Both the position numbers and the translations under genes were made by a program. From the NCBI RefSeq assembly GCF_000340885.1, contig NC_020291.1, positions 462,501 to 526,500 of the forward strand: a DNA stretch of 64,000 nucleotides, read 5' to 3'. The notes beneath the pieces were generated by a model. The model was not told the DNA's origin, did no database searches, and saw only the letters and a program-made list of their open reading frames with translations. Each line of letters starts with the position of its first letter. Position 1 is the stretch's first letter. This document shows positions 26,928 to 34,500 of this stretch, piece by piece. Origin of the DNA: Clostridium saccharoperbutylacetonicum N1-4(HMT). GTDB lineage: Bacteria > Bacillota > Clostridia > Clostridiales > Clostridiaceae.

Positions 26928-26940
26928 AAGGAGGATACAA

Positions 26941-27441
26941 ATGTCGTACGATTTAAATATTTTATCTATAAACCAAGAAAGGGTATCTAAGCTACCCTTT
27001 ACATCATCAATAGAATTAAGAAATGAAATTGACTCTGTTGATGCACAAAGGTACTATTCAATATGGCCATTTATGTCTAATTCAAAAGGTGTATGGTATT
27101 CACTTGGAAAAGATGAGGATGGTTGGTTTAATGCAATGTCTATAGTTGATGCATGTTTTGATGAACATGTACAAAGAAAATATATACCTTATTGGGTTTC
27201 AGATGATGAAGTAATATCAAATCTAAAGCCGCTTATAGTATATAATGAATATAAAAGTGAGTTTGAAAGTATTATAAAATTTTTAATTCAACAGTCCCCT
27301 AATAGAAGTATTATGTTTTTGGCTAGATATCAAGGTGGGGAAAAAGAAATAATTTATGGGGTCTTGAAACGCCAAGAATTTGTAAAGTTACTAAGTGAAT
27401 CGAAGATACTTTTTAATATCTGCTATATTATTAACGAATAG
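26941..27441 (+). CDS. Candidate immunity protein for toxin module E
   Basis: A 166-aa soluble protein (MSYDLNILSINQERVSKL; central WPFMSNSKGVWYSLG). No family is recognised. AAAGGAGG (26927-26934) overlaps the toxin stop and sits six bases before ATG 26941, an excellent start. The toxin upstream has no promoter-proximal part, so this is an orphan immunity gene by position. Confidence 0.55.
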   Translation: MSYDLNILSINQERVSKLPFTSSIELRNEIDSVDAQRYYSIWPFMSNSKGVWYSLGKDEDGWFNAMSIVDACFDEHVQRKYIPYWVSDDEVISNLKPLIVYNEYKSEFESIIKFLIQQSPNRSIMFLARYQGGEKEIIYGVLKRQEFVKLLSESKILFNICYIINE

Positions 27442-27488
27442 CAAGTTCGGGCAAGCCCTTACTATGGGGTCATGTACTCATGTAAAAT

Positions 27489-27733
27489 TTGGAAATTATT
27501 GATGGAAGTTTAATGCAAATAGGAGGAACATTAAAAGTTGATGGTGGATGTTTAACTATATCAGGAAATTATAAACTGCAAAATTATTCTAATTTGACAA
27601 TGATAAATGAAGGTGACTATATATTTGTAGGTGGAAATTTTACAATAAGTACAAGCTCAAGTGAATCAGGATATTTAACAGCAGGAACACTAGAAATAGC
27701 AGGAGATTTTACGCAAAAATCACAAGCAGTTGA
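27489..27733 (+). pseudogene. Fragment of a beta-repeat surface protein (Rhs-associated type)
   Basis: About 75 residues of a repeating beta-strand protein: IGGTLKVDGG, CLTISGNYKL, DYIFVGGNFTIS, GYLTAGTLEIAGDFTQKS. This style of repeat precedes Rhs cores in large clostridial secreted proteins, as far as I recall. The fragment has neither a proper start (only TTG 27489) nor its continuation, and joins a toxin linker out of frame at about 27730. It shows that a second class of large toxin once contributed to this locus. Confidence 0.5.
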
Positions 27734-28078
27734 AAGGAAGCAGAAAAGAAAGTTGCAGAAAAAATAATTAAGGGGTCAGGTAAAACTATCATATCTAGGA
27801 TTAGTGAAAATCAAGGGTTGGTTAAAGCTGCTGAGGAAATGGGTAAAAATGAAAGAATTCAACAAGAAGCTAATCATTTAATAGAGCAATTAGCTTCTGG
27901 GAATATGAATCTGGGCAAAGGAAGTAAAAACTTATTTAAAGATATAAACTATCTAAGAGGTGATAATGGAGCAAGAGTATTTTTCAGACAAACAAAAGAT
28001 GGAATAGAAATATTAGAAAAGGCTAGCAAAGCAAATGAGCAGAAAGTTATTAATTTATTGCATAAGCTTTATGATTAG
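27734..28078 (+). pseudogene. Orphan toxin C-terminal module F
   Basis: Open from 27734 to TAG 28076-28078. It starts with the same linker as module E (AEKKVAEKIIKGSGKT) and goes on to a ~90-aa basic domain: GNMNLGKGSKNLFKDI, then GARVFFRQTKDGIEILEKASK and KVINLLHKLYD. The pattern aRVyyR...g-ieIL-K-K...vi resembles the RelE/ParE ribonuclease fold; this is a by-eye suggestion. No start codon with a ribosome site lies at the front of the frame, so it is a displaced cassette unless an internal start (27818) is used. Confidence 0.6.
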
Positions 28079-28093
28079 TTTGGGGGGAAGAAC

Positions 28094-28462
28094 ATGAAAA
28101 TAAAAAAGATAAGTTATCCAACTTCACTAGAAGAAATCTCAGATATTGAAGATGATAATATTGATATTTTTGTAGAATTAGATGATGGCATGGTTTATAC
28201 AATGACTGTAAGTACACCTAAAAATTACTATAAGTATATGGATAGAGAAAAAATAGATTATATTCCTTCTATGCCACCAGATATTATTGTTAGAAAGTTA
28301 ACAGGAGAGAATATTAGAAATGCTTTAGAAACATATGTTAAAGATGATGGATATTGGTTTAAGCTATATTATTTAGCTGGAAGTACAACAGATGCATTTG
28401 ATATAAAGTTAATGGATAAAATGATACAAGAAATAAAAAAACAAAATGAAGAAATAGAGTAA
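28094..28462 (+). CDS. Candidate immunity protein for toxin module F
   Basis: 122 aa, acidic, soluble (IEDDNIDIFVELDDGMVYTM), as expected for a protein that binds a basic nuclease. No named family. ATG 28094 lies behind GGGGGGAAG and 15 bases after the toxin stop. Confidence 0.55.
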   Translation: MKIKKISYPTSLEEISDIEDDNIDIFVELDDGMVYTMTVSTPKNYYKYMDREKIDYIPSMPPDIIVRKLTGENIRNALETYVKDDGYWFKLYYLAGSTTDAFDIKLMDKMIQEIKKQNEEIE

Positions 28463-28607
28463 TAAATTCAATGGTATAAAAATATACATTCATTCATAAG
28501 ACGGGTTAAAATCTAACTGCATAATTATCATTCTGCAGTCAGCAGATGAACAACATTAAAACAAGTGTTAAAGTGGTAGTAATAGTAAAAATGTTGCTAC
28601 CATTTAG

Positions 28608-28770
28608 TTTTATAACTACAGTTTCAGCCTAAAGGGAGCATCTAAATCAATTGGAAAAGTGGTTTATTTACCTACACAATGCCCAATTGACACTCCATTC
28701 AAAGTCTTAATTAGAAATCACTTGATAGGTGCAGTAAAAGATGCAATAAAACAATCTAAGTCAAATTAAA
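28608..28770 (+). pseudogene. Toxin C-terminal remnant G (about 53 codons)
   Basis: Open only between a TAG at 28605 and TAA 28768-28770: SLKGASKSIGKVVYLPTQ, then PFKVLIRNHLIGAVKDA. There is no start. It sits directly upstream of a lipoprotein gene, in the position taken by toxins elsewhere in the locus. The region 28463-28607 holds no gene. Confidence 0.4.
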
Positions 28771-28790
28771 ATATATTGGGGGGATATTGG

Positions 28791-29543
28791 TTGTTTTATA
28801 AAAGATTATTACTATTTTTTATTTTAATCATAGCAGTATTCAGTTTCGTGGGGTGCATTCAGCCATATAGCAATTCAAAAATTAAAGAAGTTTCTATGCA
28901 ATATTTGAAAAATAAATATAACGAGGACTTCGAATTTCAAAATATAGAGGTATCTATGAATGAAGCTGATGGCTGGGTATATAAGGCATACTCTATACCA
29001 AAAAACAATCCTACTATAACAGTAACGGTTAGTTCAAAAAACTTATTAAATGATATTGCTGATAATTACAAACAACAAAAATGGGATGTTACCAGAGGGG
29101 AACAAATAAAAGATTTAATAGAAACTAAGTTTGGTAAATCAACAAACTTTAGAATAAGTTTTGTGGTGAATAAAGAAATAGAGAACAAATACTCGGTGTA
29201 TACTGACCCATTGGATATTATTAAAAAAGAAGCAAATCATAAAAAAGGGTCACGTGCAGGATATTATGAACATGTTTATGAAAGAGTGTACGTTAGTATA
29301 CCAATAGATGAAAATATTAATGAAGATTATGTCGCTGAAAATTTATTAGATTTAGTAAAATATTATAATGATTTAAATTTATATTTTGATATAGATTTAA
29401 CTTTTGGCAAAAAAGAGATTAATGAGGAAAGCAACATAAAAAGTGATGGAACTTTTAAAGATATTTTTGCAAATGTTTTAGTAACTTCTGATACGCCTTT
29501 GGAAAAGAATAGTATAAGAAAACTTATAAAATATAATAAGTAA
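28791..29543 (+). CDS. Small lipoprotein, candidate immunity protein
   Basis: 250 aa with a type II signal: basic FYKR, a hydrophobic helix, and a lipobox FVGC with Cys at ~22, so it should be anchored on the outer face of the membrane. The mature part is an alpha/beta domain rich in Lys, Asn and Asp; no family is recognised. TTG 28791 is chosen because GGGGGG (28778-28783) is eight bases upstream; the TTG at 28776 lies before that site. An exported immunity protein would match a toxin acting outside the cytoplasm. Confidence 0.55.
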   Translation: MFYKRLLLFFILIIAVFSFVGCIQPYSNSKIKEVSMQYLKNKYNEDFEFQNIEVSMNEADGWVYKAYSIPKNNPTITVTVSSKNLLNDIADNYKQQKWDVTRGEQIKDLIETKFGKSTNFRISFVVNKEIENKYSVYTDPLDIIKKEANHKKGSRAGYYEHVYERVYVSIPIDENINEDYVAENLLDLVKYYNDLNLYFDIDLTFGKKEINEESNIKSDGTFKDIFANVLVTSDTPLEKNSIRKLIKYNK

Positions 29544-29579
29544 GGAATACTCAGCAAATTAGCTTTTAAAGCATAGACA

Positions 29580-29768
29580 ACGGAAGCAATGATAAAACGA
29601 AAAAGTGCCAAATAAGTATATTACACAAGTGGCTTAATGCTAAAGAAGATACATTAATTGATGGTGGAACAGCATTAACTACAGCTTCAGTTTTAATATG
29701 CGCTTACGGAGGAGTAATAAGATTTATTACAGATGGACAAGAGTGGGTAAAAGTATGGGAGGGAAATG
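29580..29768 (+). pseudogene. DUF4280 3' fragment
   Basis: Matches the last ~55 codons of the DUF4280 gene at 9695-10054 plus its downstream GGGAGGGAAA (bases ~9890-10075). The 5' half is missing, and one base change turns the old stop TAG into TGG. What should follow is a VgrG start; instead an unrelated small gene begins 14 bases later, so the joint lies in the short spacer. Confidence 0.8.
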
Positions 29769-29781
29769 GAAGGGGAATGTT

Positions 29782-30195
29782 ATGAAAAAAATATTTATAG
29801 CAATAAGCATAATTCTTATAATACTAACAATTGGAATATACAATAATAGCCAAACTGTAAAACTTTTTGAAAATGTGGATACAGAAAGTGTTGATGAAAT
29901 CTCAATTGCATATATTGGTGGAAGCTTTAGTACTGAGGATAAAAGTCAAATATCAGAAATTATGAACTATTTAAAGCGTTTAAAATTTTCTAAATGTTCT
30001 AATAATAATGTACCTAATACTACTCCAGATGCTTCTATTTCATTGATTGGCAAAAATCAAGGTAGTCTTAGAGCTATAAAAATTTATGGAAATGTAGTTA
30101 GAGTCTATCCTAAAGAAAATGATGATTATATAGTTGATGCACATATATATGATGATCTTGAAAAGCTATGTAAAAAGTATAAAAATAGTAAATAA
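29782..30195 (+). CDS. Small membrane-anchored protein, candidate immunity protein H
   Basis: 137 aa: MKK, one N-terminal helix (IFIAISIILIILTIGIY), then an exported ~110-aa beta-rich domain. No family is recognised. ATG 29782 has AGGGG upstream; a longer in-frame start (29698) would read through the DUF4280 remnant. No toxin remains beside it; it may be another stranded immunity gene. Confidence 0.5.
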   Translation: MKKIFIAISIILIILTIGIYNNSQTVKLFENVDTESVDEISIAYIGGSFSTEDKSQISEIMNYLKRLKFSKCSNNNVPNTTPDASISLIGKNQGSLRAIKIYGNVVRVYPKENDDYIVDAHIYDDLEKLCKKYKNSK

Positions 30196-30429
30196 TAAAC
30201 ATAAGATCTAGCATAACGCTTTTGTGTGATTAAGAATATTATATCAAGTAAGTGGGTGTAAGATGGAACTTTAGCTTTTATATCATATAAACAGTGATAT
30301 TAGCAGTATTTTTAGTAACTAAAAAAGTGTATCAAATTCGGAGAATTTATATTATAGATAAAGCCTCATTTTTGTTAACTATAACTGAAATGAGGTTTCA
30401 TATTTGCGGAAAAATTATTTTATAAAACG

Positions 30430-30952
30430 TATTGGCTAACAGAGGATCTAGGATTGTATTACAAGATTGAGAGAATAATTGGGATCAACTTTATGGAAAT
30501 TCAAAGGATGTTGAAGAATCAATAACATTTGTAAAAGAATTCATTAAAGCTCATAAAGATTCACATATAAAGTTTGTTGGCACTCAAAAGGTGGAGCAGA
30601 AGCACTAATAAATGCAGTAGCTACGGGTAAAGATGCAATAGTATTTAATCCAGCAGCACCTAACTTTGAAGATATTGGATTAAATCCGTCAAACTATCAT
30701 GGTAAAGCAGTATCATTTGTTGTAACAGGTGAAATATTAAATGATATTCAAGGAGATAAAGCATTACGAAAAGTTGGAAATGTGTGTTATTTATCTCAAC
30801 AATATCAAGAGTTAGATTATAACAACAATTATGAAGAAGCCCAAACTTCGATAGCTACTTATAATACTGTAGTTGAAATAGAAAATCATATGATGGAAGC
30901 TGTAAAAAAAGCACTAAAAGAGAATACTATTAAAATTAAAGGGCGACTATGA
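30430..30952 (+). pseudogene. Lipase-like (alpha/beta hydrolase) effector, broken by a stop and a frameshift
   Basis: Two frames together encode a lipase-type domain. Frame one reads RG-S...D then a TGA at 30468-30470, NNWDQLYGNSKDVEESI and AHKDSHIKFVG. At ~30580 one base is missing, and frame two resumes as SKGGAEALINAVATG, AIVFNPAAPN, and on to TGA 30950-30952. Restoring the base gives GHSKGG, the nucleophile elbow of esterases such as the Mbeg1/DUF2974 and T6SS lipase (Tle) type. It sits beside an ankyrin-repeat membrane protein, the usual partner of such lipases. The gap 30196-30429 holds only a weak hairpin (CCTCATTT 30364 / AAATGAGG 30388). Confidence 0.65.
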
Positions 30953-31094
30953 TGTAATATAGGCAAATGTATCATCTTGATTTGTAACAAGCTTTGAGAT
31001 AAGCTAGGTTAAAAAATAGTATATTAGTATGTTTGCTATTATTTAATTTTAGATATATAAGTAATTATTTTAAATTATAAAGGGGAAGAATTAT

Positions 31095-32075
31095 ATGCAT
31101 AAAAAATTTAGATTAGTTATGTCTATTTTTTTGTTTTTAATATGTTCAGCTTTTCTGATAAACGTAGGAGGAACATATATAAAAAATAGAATATGGGATT
31201 ATCTTTCAAGTAAAGTTGATAATAGTGAATATCTGATGAAAAACATGAATATTTATAGAGATACTCCAGCATGGGAATTAGCTTTGGCTGTGGAAGATGA
31301 GAGGACAAGTACTATAGAAAGAATAGCTAAGAGAAGTCCGGAACTATTAAATTATCAAGATTCAAAGTATGGAGAAACTTTATTATTGTGGGCAGTAGGG
31401 ATGGAAAAGTATAATTCGGCAGAAACATTATTAAAATGTGGAGCAGATGCTAATATAGCAACGATAGATGAAGGTGAAACGCCTCTTCTTTTAGCAGCTG
31501 ACTATTCTTGGATAGATACTAAATACAAAAAAGATCCTAAATATGTAAAGTTATTATTAAGTTATGGAGCAGATCCTAATAAACGCTATATCGGGAAAAA
31601 ACGTGATTCTACAGAATATGGTACAACTCCTTTGATAAAGTCTATTGGATGTGGTATTGAGAAAACAAAAGCTTTAGTTGAAGGTGGAGCTGATATTAAT
31701 TTGAAAACCAAAAGTGGGAATACAGCTGCAGCTGAAGCATTGAGACATGTGGGATCGACTTCTATGTTTAGAGAAATGGAATATGCATATTATTTAATTG
31801 TAGATAAAAAAGCCAAAGTAAACGAATTTTATTATAGCCCGGAATATGTTTTAATACCAGGTGATGACCCTAATATAAAATTTTATCCAGTTGATTTACT
31901 GAGGGATTGGACTCCAGAATTGAATTCAGAAGGATATAAAATGAAGATGGAGATTGTAGATGAATTTGCTAGACAAGGGGTGAATTATTGGAATACTACG
32001 ATACCTAAAGATGTTATTTCTCAAATTAAAGAAATTTATCCACATGATTGGGAAGAATATTTAAAGAAATATTAG
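31095..32075 (+). CDS. Membrane-anchored ankyrin-repeat protein, likely lipase immunity
   Basis: 326 aa. One N-terminal helix (residues ~6-26) puts the rest outside or anchors it. Ankyrin repeats are seen at ~90-225: GETLLLWAVGMEKYNSAETLL with CGADANI, GETPLLLAADYSW with YGADPNK, TTPLIKSIG with GGADINL, and SGNTAAAEAL. Ankyrin proteins of this build neutralise lipase effectors in type VI loci, and a broken lipase gene ends 142 bases upstream. The frame is intact and ATG 31095 has AAAGGGGAAG upstream, so immunity may persist after toxin loss. Confidence 0.65.
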   Translation: MHKKFRLVMSIFLFLICSAFLINVGGTYIKNRIWDYLSSKVDNSEYLMKNMNIYRDTPAWELALAVEDERTSTIERIAKRSPELLNYQDSKYGETLLLWAVGMEKYNSAETLLKCGADANIATIDEGETPLLLAADYSWIDTKYKKDPKYVKLLLSYGADPNKRYIGKKRDSTEYGTTPLIKSIGCGIEKTKALVEGGADINLKTKSGNTAAAEALRHVGSTSMFREMEYAYYLIVDKKAKVNEFYYSPEYVLIPGDDPNIKFYPVDLLRDWTPELNSEGYKMKMEIVDEFARQGVNYWNTTIPKDVISQIKEIYPHDWEEYLKKY

Positions 32076-32152
32076 TAGTTACTCTTGATATTGCCGAAGG
32101 GGAAGCAATTCAAGAAAAGTTATATGAAAAATGGGGAATAGAAGATGAATAA
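32075..32152 (+). pseudogene. Toxin C-terminal remnant J (about 25 codons)
   Basis: A short open tail (VVTLDIAEGEAIQEKLYEKW) ending at TAA 32150-32152, which overlaps the ribosome site of the next gene exactly as the intact toxin-immunity pairs do. There is no start or upstream coding part; it is the end of a lost gene. Confidence 0.35.
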
Positions 32153-32161
32153 GGAGAGGTT

Positions 32162-32479
32162 ATGAAAAAATATAGGTATATACAAATGTATTATTTGTTA
32201 TATGTTATTGTAATAATATTTGCATTGGGAACAATTATTATTTTTAAAAACTTGTTTGTAATAATTTTAGATTCTGTGTGCATAGGTATATCTTTGATTG
32301 ATATTATTAATAAATCTATGTCAAGTATTTATATTGATAATACTACAATAATACAGAGTGGTATTCATAGAAAAAAAATAATGTATTTCAGCGAAATTGA
32401 AAGAATTATTAAGTTACCAACTAGTAAAGGGAAAAAAATTTTTTATAATTGCATTACTATTACCAATTTGTTTTTTTGA
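32162..32479 (+). CDS. Small membrane protein, possibly frameshifted or truncated
   Basis: 105 aa with two transmembrane helices (~10-30 and ~31-48), then a segment typical of bacterial PH-like membrane domains (YIDNTTIIQSGIHRKKIMYF). AAGGAGAGG precedes ATG 32162. The frame ends abruptly in a run of A and T (32430-32480) where another frame takes over, so either the C-terminus was lost or two genes were fused by a deletion. Confidence 0.45.
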   Translation: MKKYRYIQMYYLLYVIVIIFALGTIIIFKNLFVIILDSVCIGISLIDIINKSMSSIYIDNTTIIQSGIHRKKIMYFSEIERIIKLPTSKGKKIFYNCITITNLFF

Positions 32480-32852
32480 TTACAACAAGAATAAAGTTAG
32501 CAAAAAGACTCTTATTGTTTTTAATATCATAATAGCAATGTTTATTCTATTTTTATATGCGATTTGTTTTCCTTCGAGCAAATATTTTTATTTTAAATCG
32601 CCATATGAAAATAATAAAAGAGTGTTGATTGTAAATGAAACATATTTTCTAGGAAGTGGAACAGGCTACTTCTATGAACGTAAAAATATAATTTTTATAA
32701 AATGTATGAATCAATCTATTAACTATGACAGTACTCCTTTTTCAAATAGGGAAGTAAAAGTAAAATGGTTAGATGAAAAAAATGTACAAATAGACTATAT
32801 CAATAACTCAGTAGGCCATCATGAAACGGAATTAATAAAATTTGATGAATAG
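32397..32852 (+). CDS. DUF5412-like membrane protein, start uncertain
   Basis: Open for 151 codons; the most plausible translated part begins near ATG 32538 (105 aa). It has a hydrophobic helix, then YFKSPYENNKRVLIVNETYF, YFYERKN, TPFSNREVKVKWLDEKNVQI, a pattern I associate with DUF5412. It overlaps the end of the preceding ORF in another frame and has no clear ribosome site at any start, so it may be 5'-truncated. Its location in a run of immunity-like genes suggests the same category. Confidence 0.45.
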   Translation: MKELLSYQLVKGKKFFIIALLLPICFFDYNKNKVSKKTLIVFNIIIAMFILFLYAICFPSSKYFYFKSPYENNKRVLIVNETYFLGSGTGYFYERKNIIFIKCMNQSINYDSTPFSNREVKVKWLDEKNVQIDYINNSVGHHETELIKFDE

Positions 32853-32868
32853 AGAATGAGTGGTTATA

Positions 32869-33225
32869 ATGATGAAAATTTATAAATTGGATGAAATGAA
32901 AATTAGCATAATGAATAAAATTGAAATTGAGAGATTCATATTAATAAGTATAATAGGATTAATGGATTCCTTAAGTGTTGATGCAATATCAATAGAAGAG
33001 TGTGAAATGTATCTTTTTTCTCCATATTCTGTAGAGAAATTAAATACTTTAAATTTGGATGAACAAATAGTAGAATTGGTTGAGAATGGTTATGAATTAG
33101 AAGATGTTGAATCTCTTATTCCAGAAGAATTGTATAAATCAATAGATAAAATTAGATTAAAAGCGATTGAGTTACTAAAAAATTTACCTAGAGAGGGAGT
33201 AGATATTAAAAAGTGGCTTGATTAA
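32869..33225 (+). CDS. DUF3969-like protein, candidate immunity
   Basis: 118 aa, helical and acidic. The order of blocks (IGLMDSLSVDAISIEECE, MYLFSPYSVEKL, NGYELEDVESLIPEELYKSI) matches my recollection of DUF3969, a small family often found among Firmicute toxin-immunity genes. ATG 32869 is preferred to GTG 32860; both ribosome sites are weak. It is the last gene of the immunity-like run; a terminator follows. Confidence 0.55.
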   Translation: MMKIYKLDEMKISIMNKIEIERFILISIIGLMDSLSVDAISIEECEMYLFSPYSVEKLNTLNLDEQIVELVENGYELEDVESLIPEELYKSIDKIRLKAIELLKNLPREGVDIKKWLD

Positions 33226-33273
33226 TAATAAAATTAGGTTAATCGATAACATAATTTGGGAATGATTATAATG

Positions 33274-33310
33274 GGTATAGATTGAAGAAATCTATACCTA
33301 GTTATTTTTC
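33274..33310 (+). terminator. Terminator ending the toxin/immunity array
   Basis: GGTATAGAT (33274-33282) pairs with ATCTATACC (33290-33298), followed by TAGTTATTTTTC. The rest of 33226-33566 shows no gene; it includes a short (AAAT)n run at about 33395-33422. Confidence 0.7.
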
Positions 33311-33566
33311 TATAGAGTAGAAAAATGTTTAAAAGATTATTAGGAAAGTTTGAAGAAGTCAGCAATTAGGATATAATAAAAATAGGTATAAAACAAAATA
33401 AATAAATAAATAAATAAATAAAAAGTTCAAATCATACTTGTCAAAGGAATCAGATCAATGATTGAATTAGGAACATGAAAAGAAATAACAGATCCAAGAT
33501 TGAATGATCCGAATTGCAGCATGGCTACTCTGTCAAGAAGTGTATATTTTGGGGAGGGTGAATTGA

Positions 33567-34067
33567 TTGAAAAAAATAATACAAATAGGAATCTCTGATT
33601 TTAAAGAGTTAATAGAAGGAAATAATTATTTCGTAGATAAAAGTTTACTAATAAAAGAATTTTTAGAGAATGGAGCAAAGATTACTCTTACTCCTAGACC
33701 AAGAAGGTTTGGTAAAACTTTGAATTTAAGTATGATTAAATACTTCTTTGATATAAGAAGTAAAGAAGAAACAAAGGATTTGTTTAACGGATTAAAAATA
33801 GAAAATGAAAAAGAAATAATGAAGCGTCAATGGCAATATCCAGTTGTGTTTATTAGCTTTAAAGGAATTAAATACAATAATTTTGAACATGCAATAATGG
33901 CAATGGGAATGCTCATGTCAGATGTTTATAAAGAATATAGATATTTGATGGAAAGTAACATTTTCAAAGAGGATGAAAAAAGAGATTTTGATAAAATTAT
34001 TAATAGAGAGGCTGATTTAGTGTTATTAACAGCTTCAATAAAAAATCTTACTTATTATGCAAAGTAA
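33567..34067 (+). pseudogene. AAA-ATPase-like protein, truncated N-terminal part
   Basis: 166 aa matching only the first third of the AAA-ATPase-like/PD-(D/E)XK family (PF09820 type, normally above 500 aa): IGISDFKELIEGNNYFVDKS, then the P-loop PRRFGKT, FFD, and WQYPVVFISFKG. The C-terminal nuclease-like half is absent; after ~150 residues the sequence ends in an unrelated tail. TTG 33567 follows GGGGAGGG. Members are multicopy and often decay in clostridial genomes. Confidence 0.75.
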
Positions 34068-34110
34068 GGAATAAATAAGTTTTAATAATAAATTAGATTA
34101 TGTATTTAAA

Positions 34111-34139
34111 GTCATAGAGTTTGTACTCTATGGCTTTTA
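34111..34139 (+). terminator. Terminator after the truncated ATPase gene
   Basis: CATAGAG (34113-34119) pairs with CTCTATG (34126-34132), followed by GCTTTT. Confidence 0.65.
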
Positions 34140-34323
34140 TATGTGTACCTAAATTATAAAATAAGATATTTCTTTATTTTTTCAGAAGAGTATGAAAATC
34201 GAGATAAATTATAGGTGTAATCAAATTTGAATTTTATATCGGTGTAATATTTCCAACTTTGGTAATAAAAATAAAAAATTCTTATTAGAATTATAATAAG
34301 GAATAATTGAGAGGAAATCTTTT

Positions 34324-34500
34324 ATGAAAAAAGATCTGAAGTTTAATGTGTTTTATGGCACAGAAGATTTCACAAAGTTATTTGATAACTTAATAGAAGA
34401 TAAAATAAAAAATGTAACAGAAAATATTAAGAATGCACGCTATAATAAAAGTGATAAAGACTATTCATCCGCACAAAAAGAGATGGATGAAAATGAATAA
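34324..34500 (+). CDS. 58-aa protein upstream of the serine recombinase
   Basis: A short acidic/basic helical protein (MKKDLKFNVFYGTEDFTKLF) behind a GAGAGGAAA site. Its last codons overlap the recombinase start (ATGAATAA at 34493-34500), so they are co-translated. No family I can name; small accessory ORFs in this position are common next to large serine recombinases and may regulate them or control direction. Confidence 0.6.
   Translation: MKKDLKFNVFYGTEDFTKLFDNLIEDKIKNVTENIKNARYNKSDKDYSSAQKEMDENE

Noticed and set aside
28508..28560. Similarity to 24135-24190 (CTGCA...GCAGT-AGCAG pattern)
   Set aside because: Only short scattered identities; not convincing as a third repeat family.
33395..33422. 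(AAAT)n tandem run as a CRISPR or VNTR locus
   Set aside because: Only about six short units of low-complexity sequence, without spacers.
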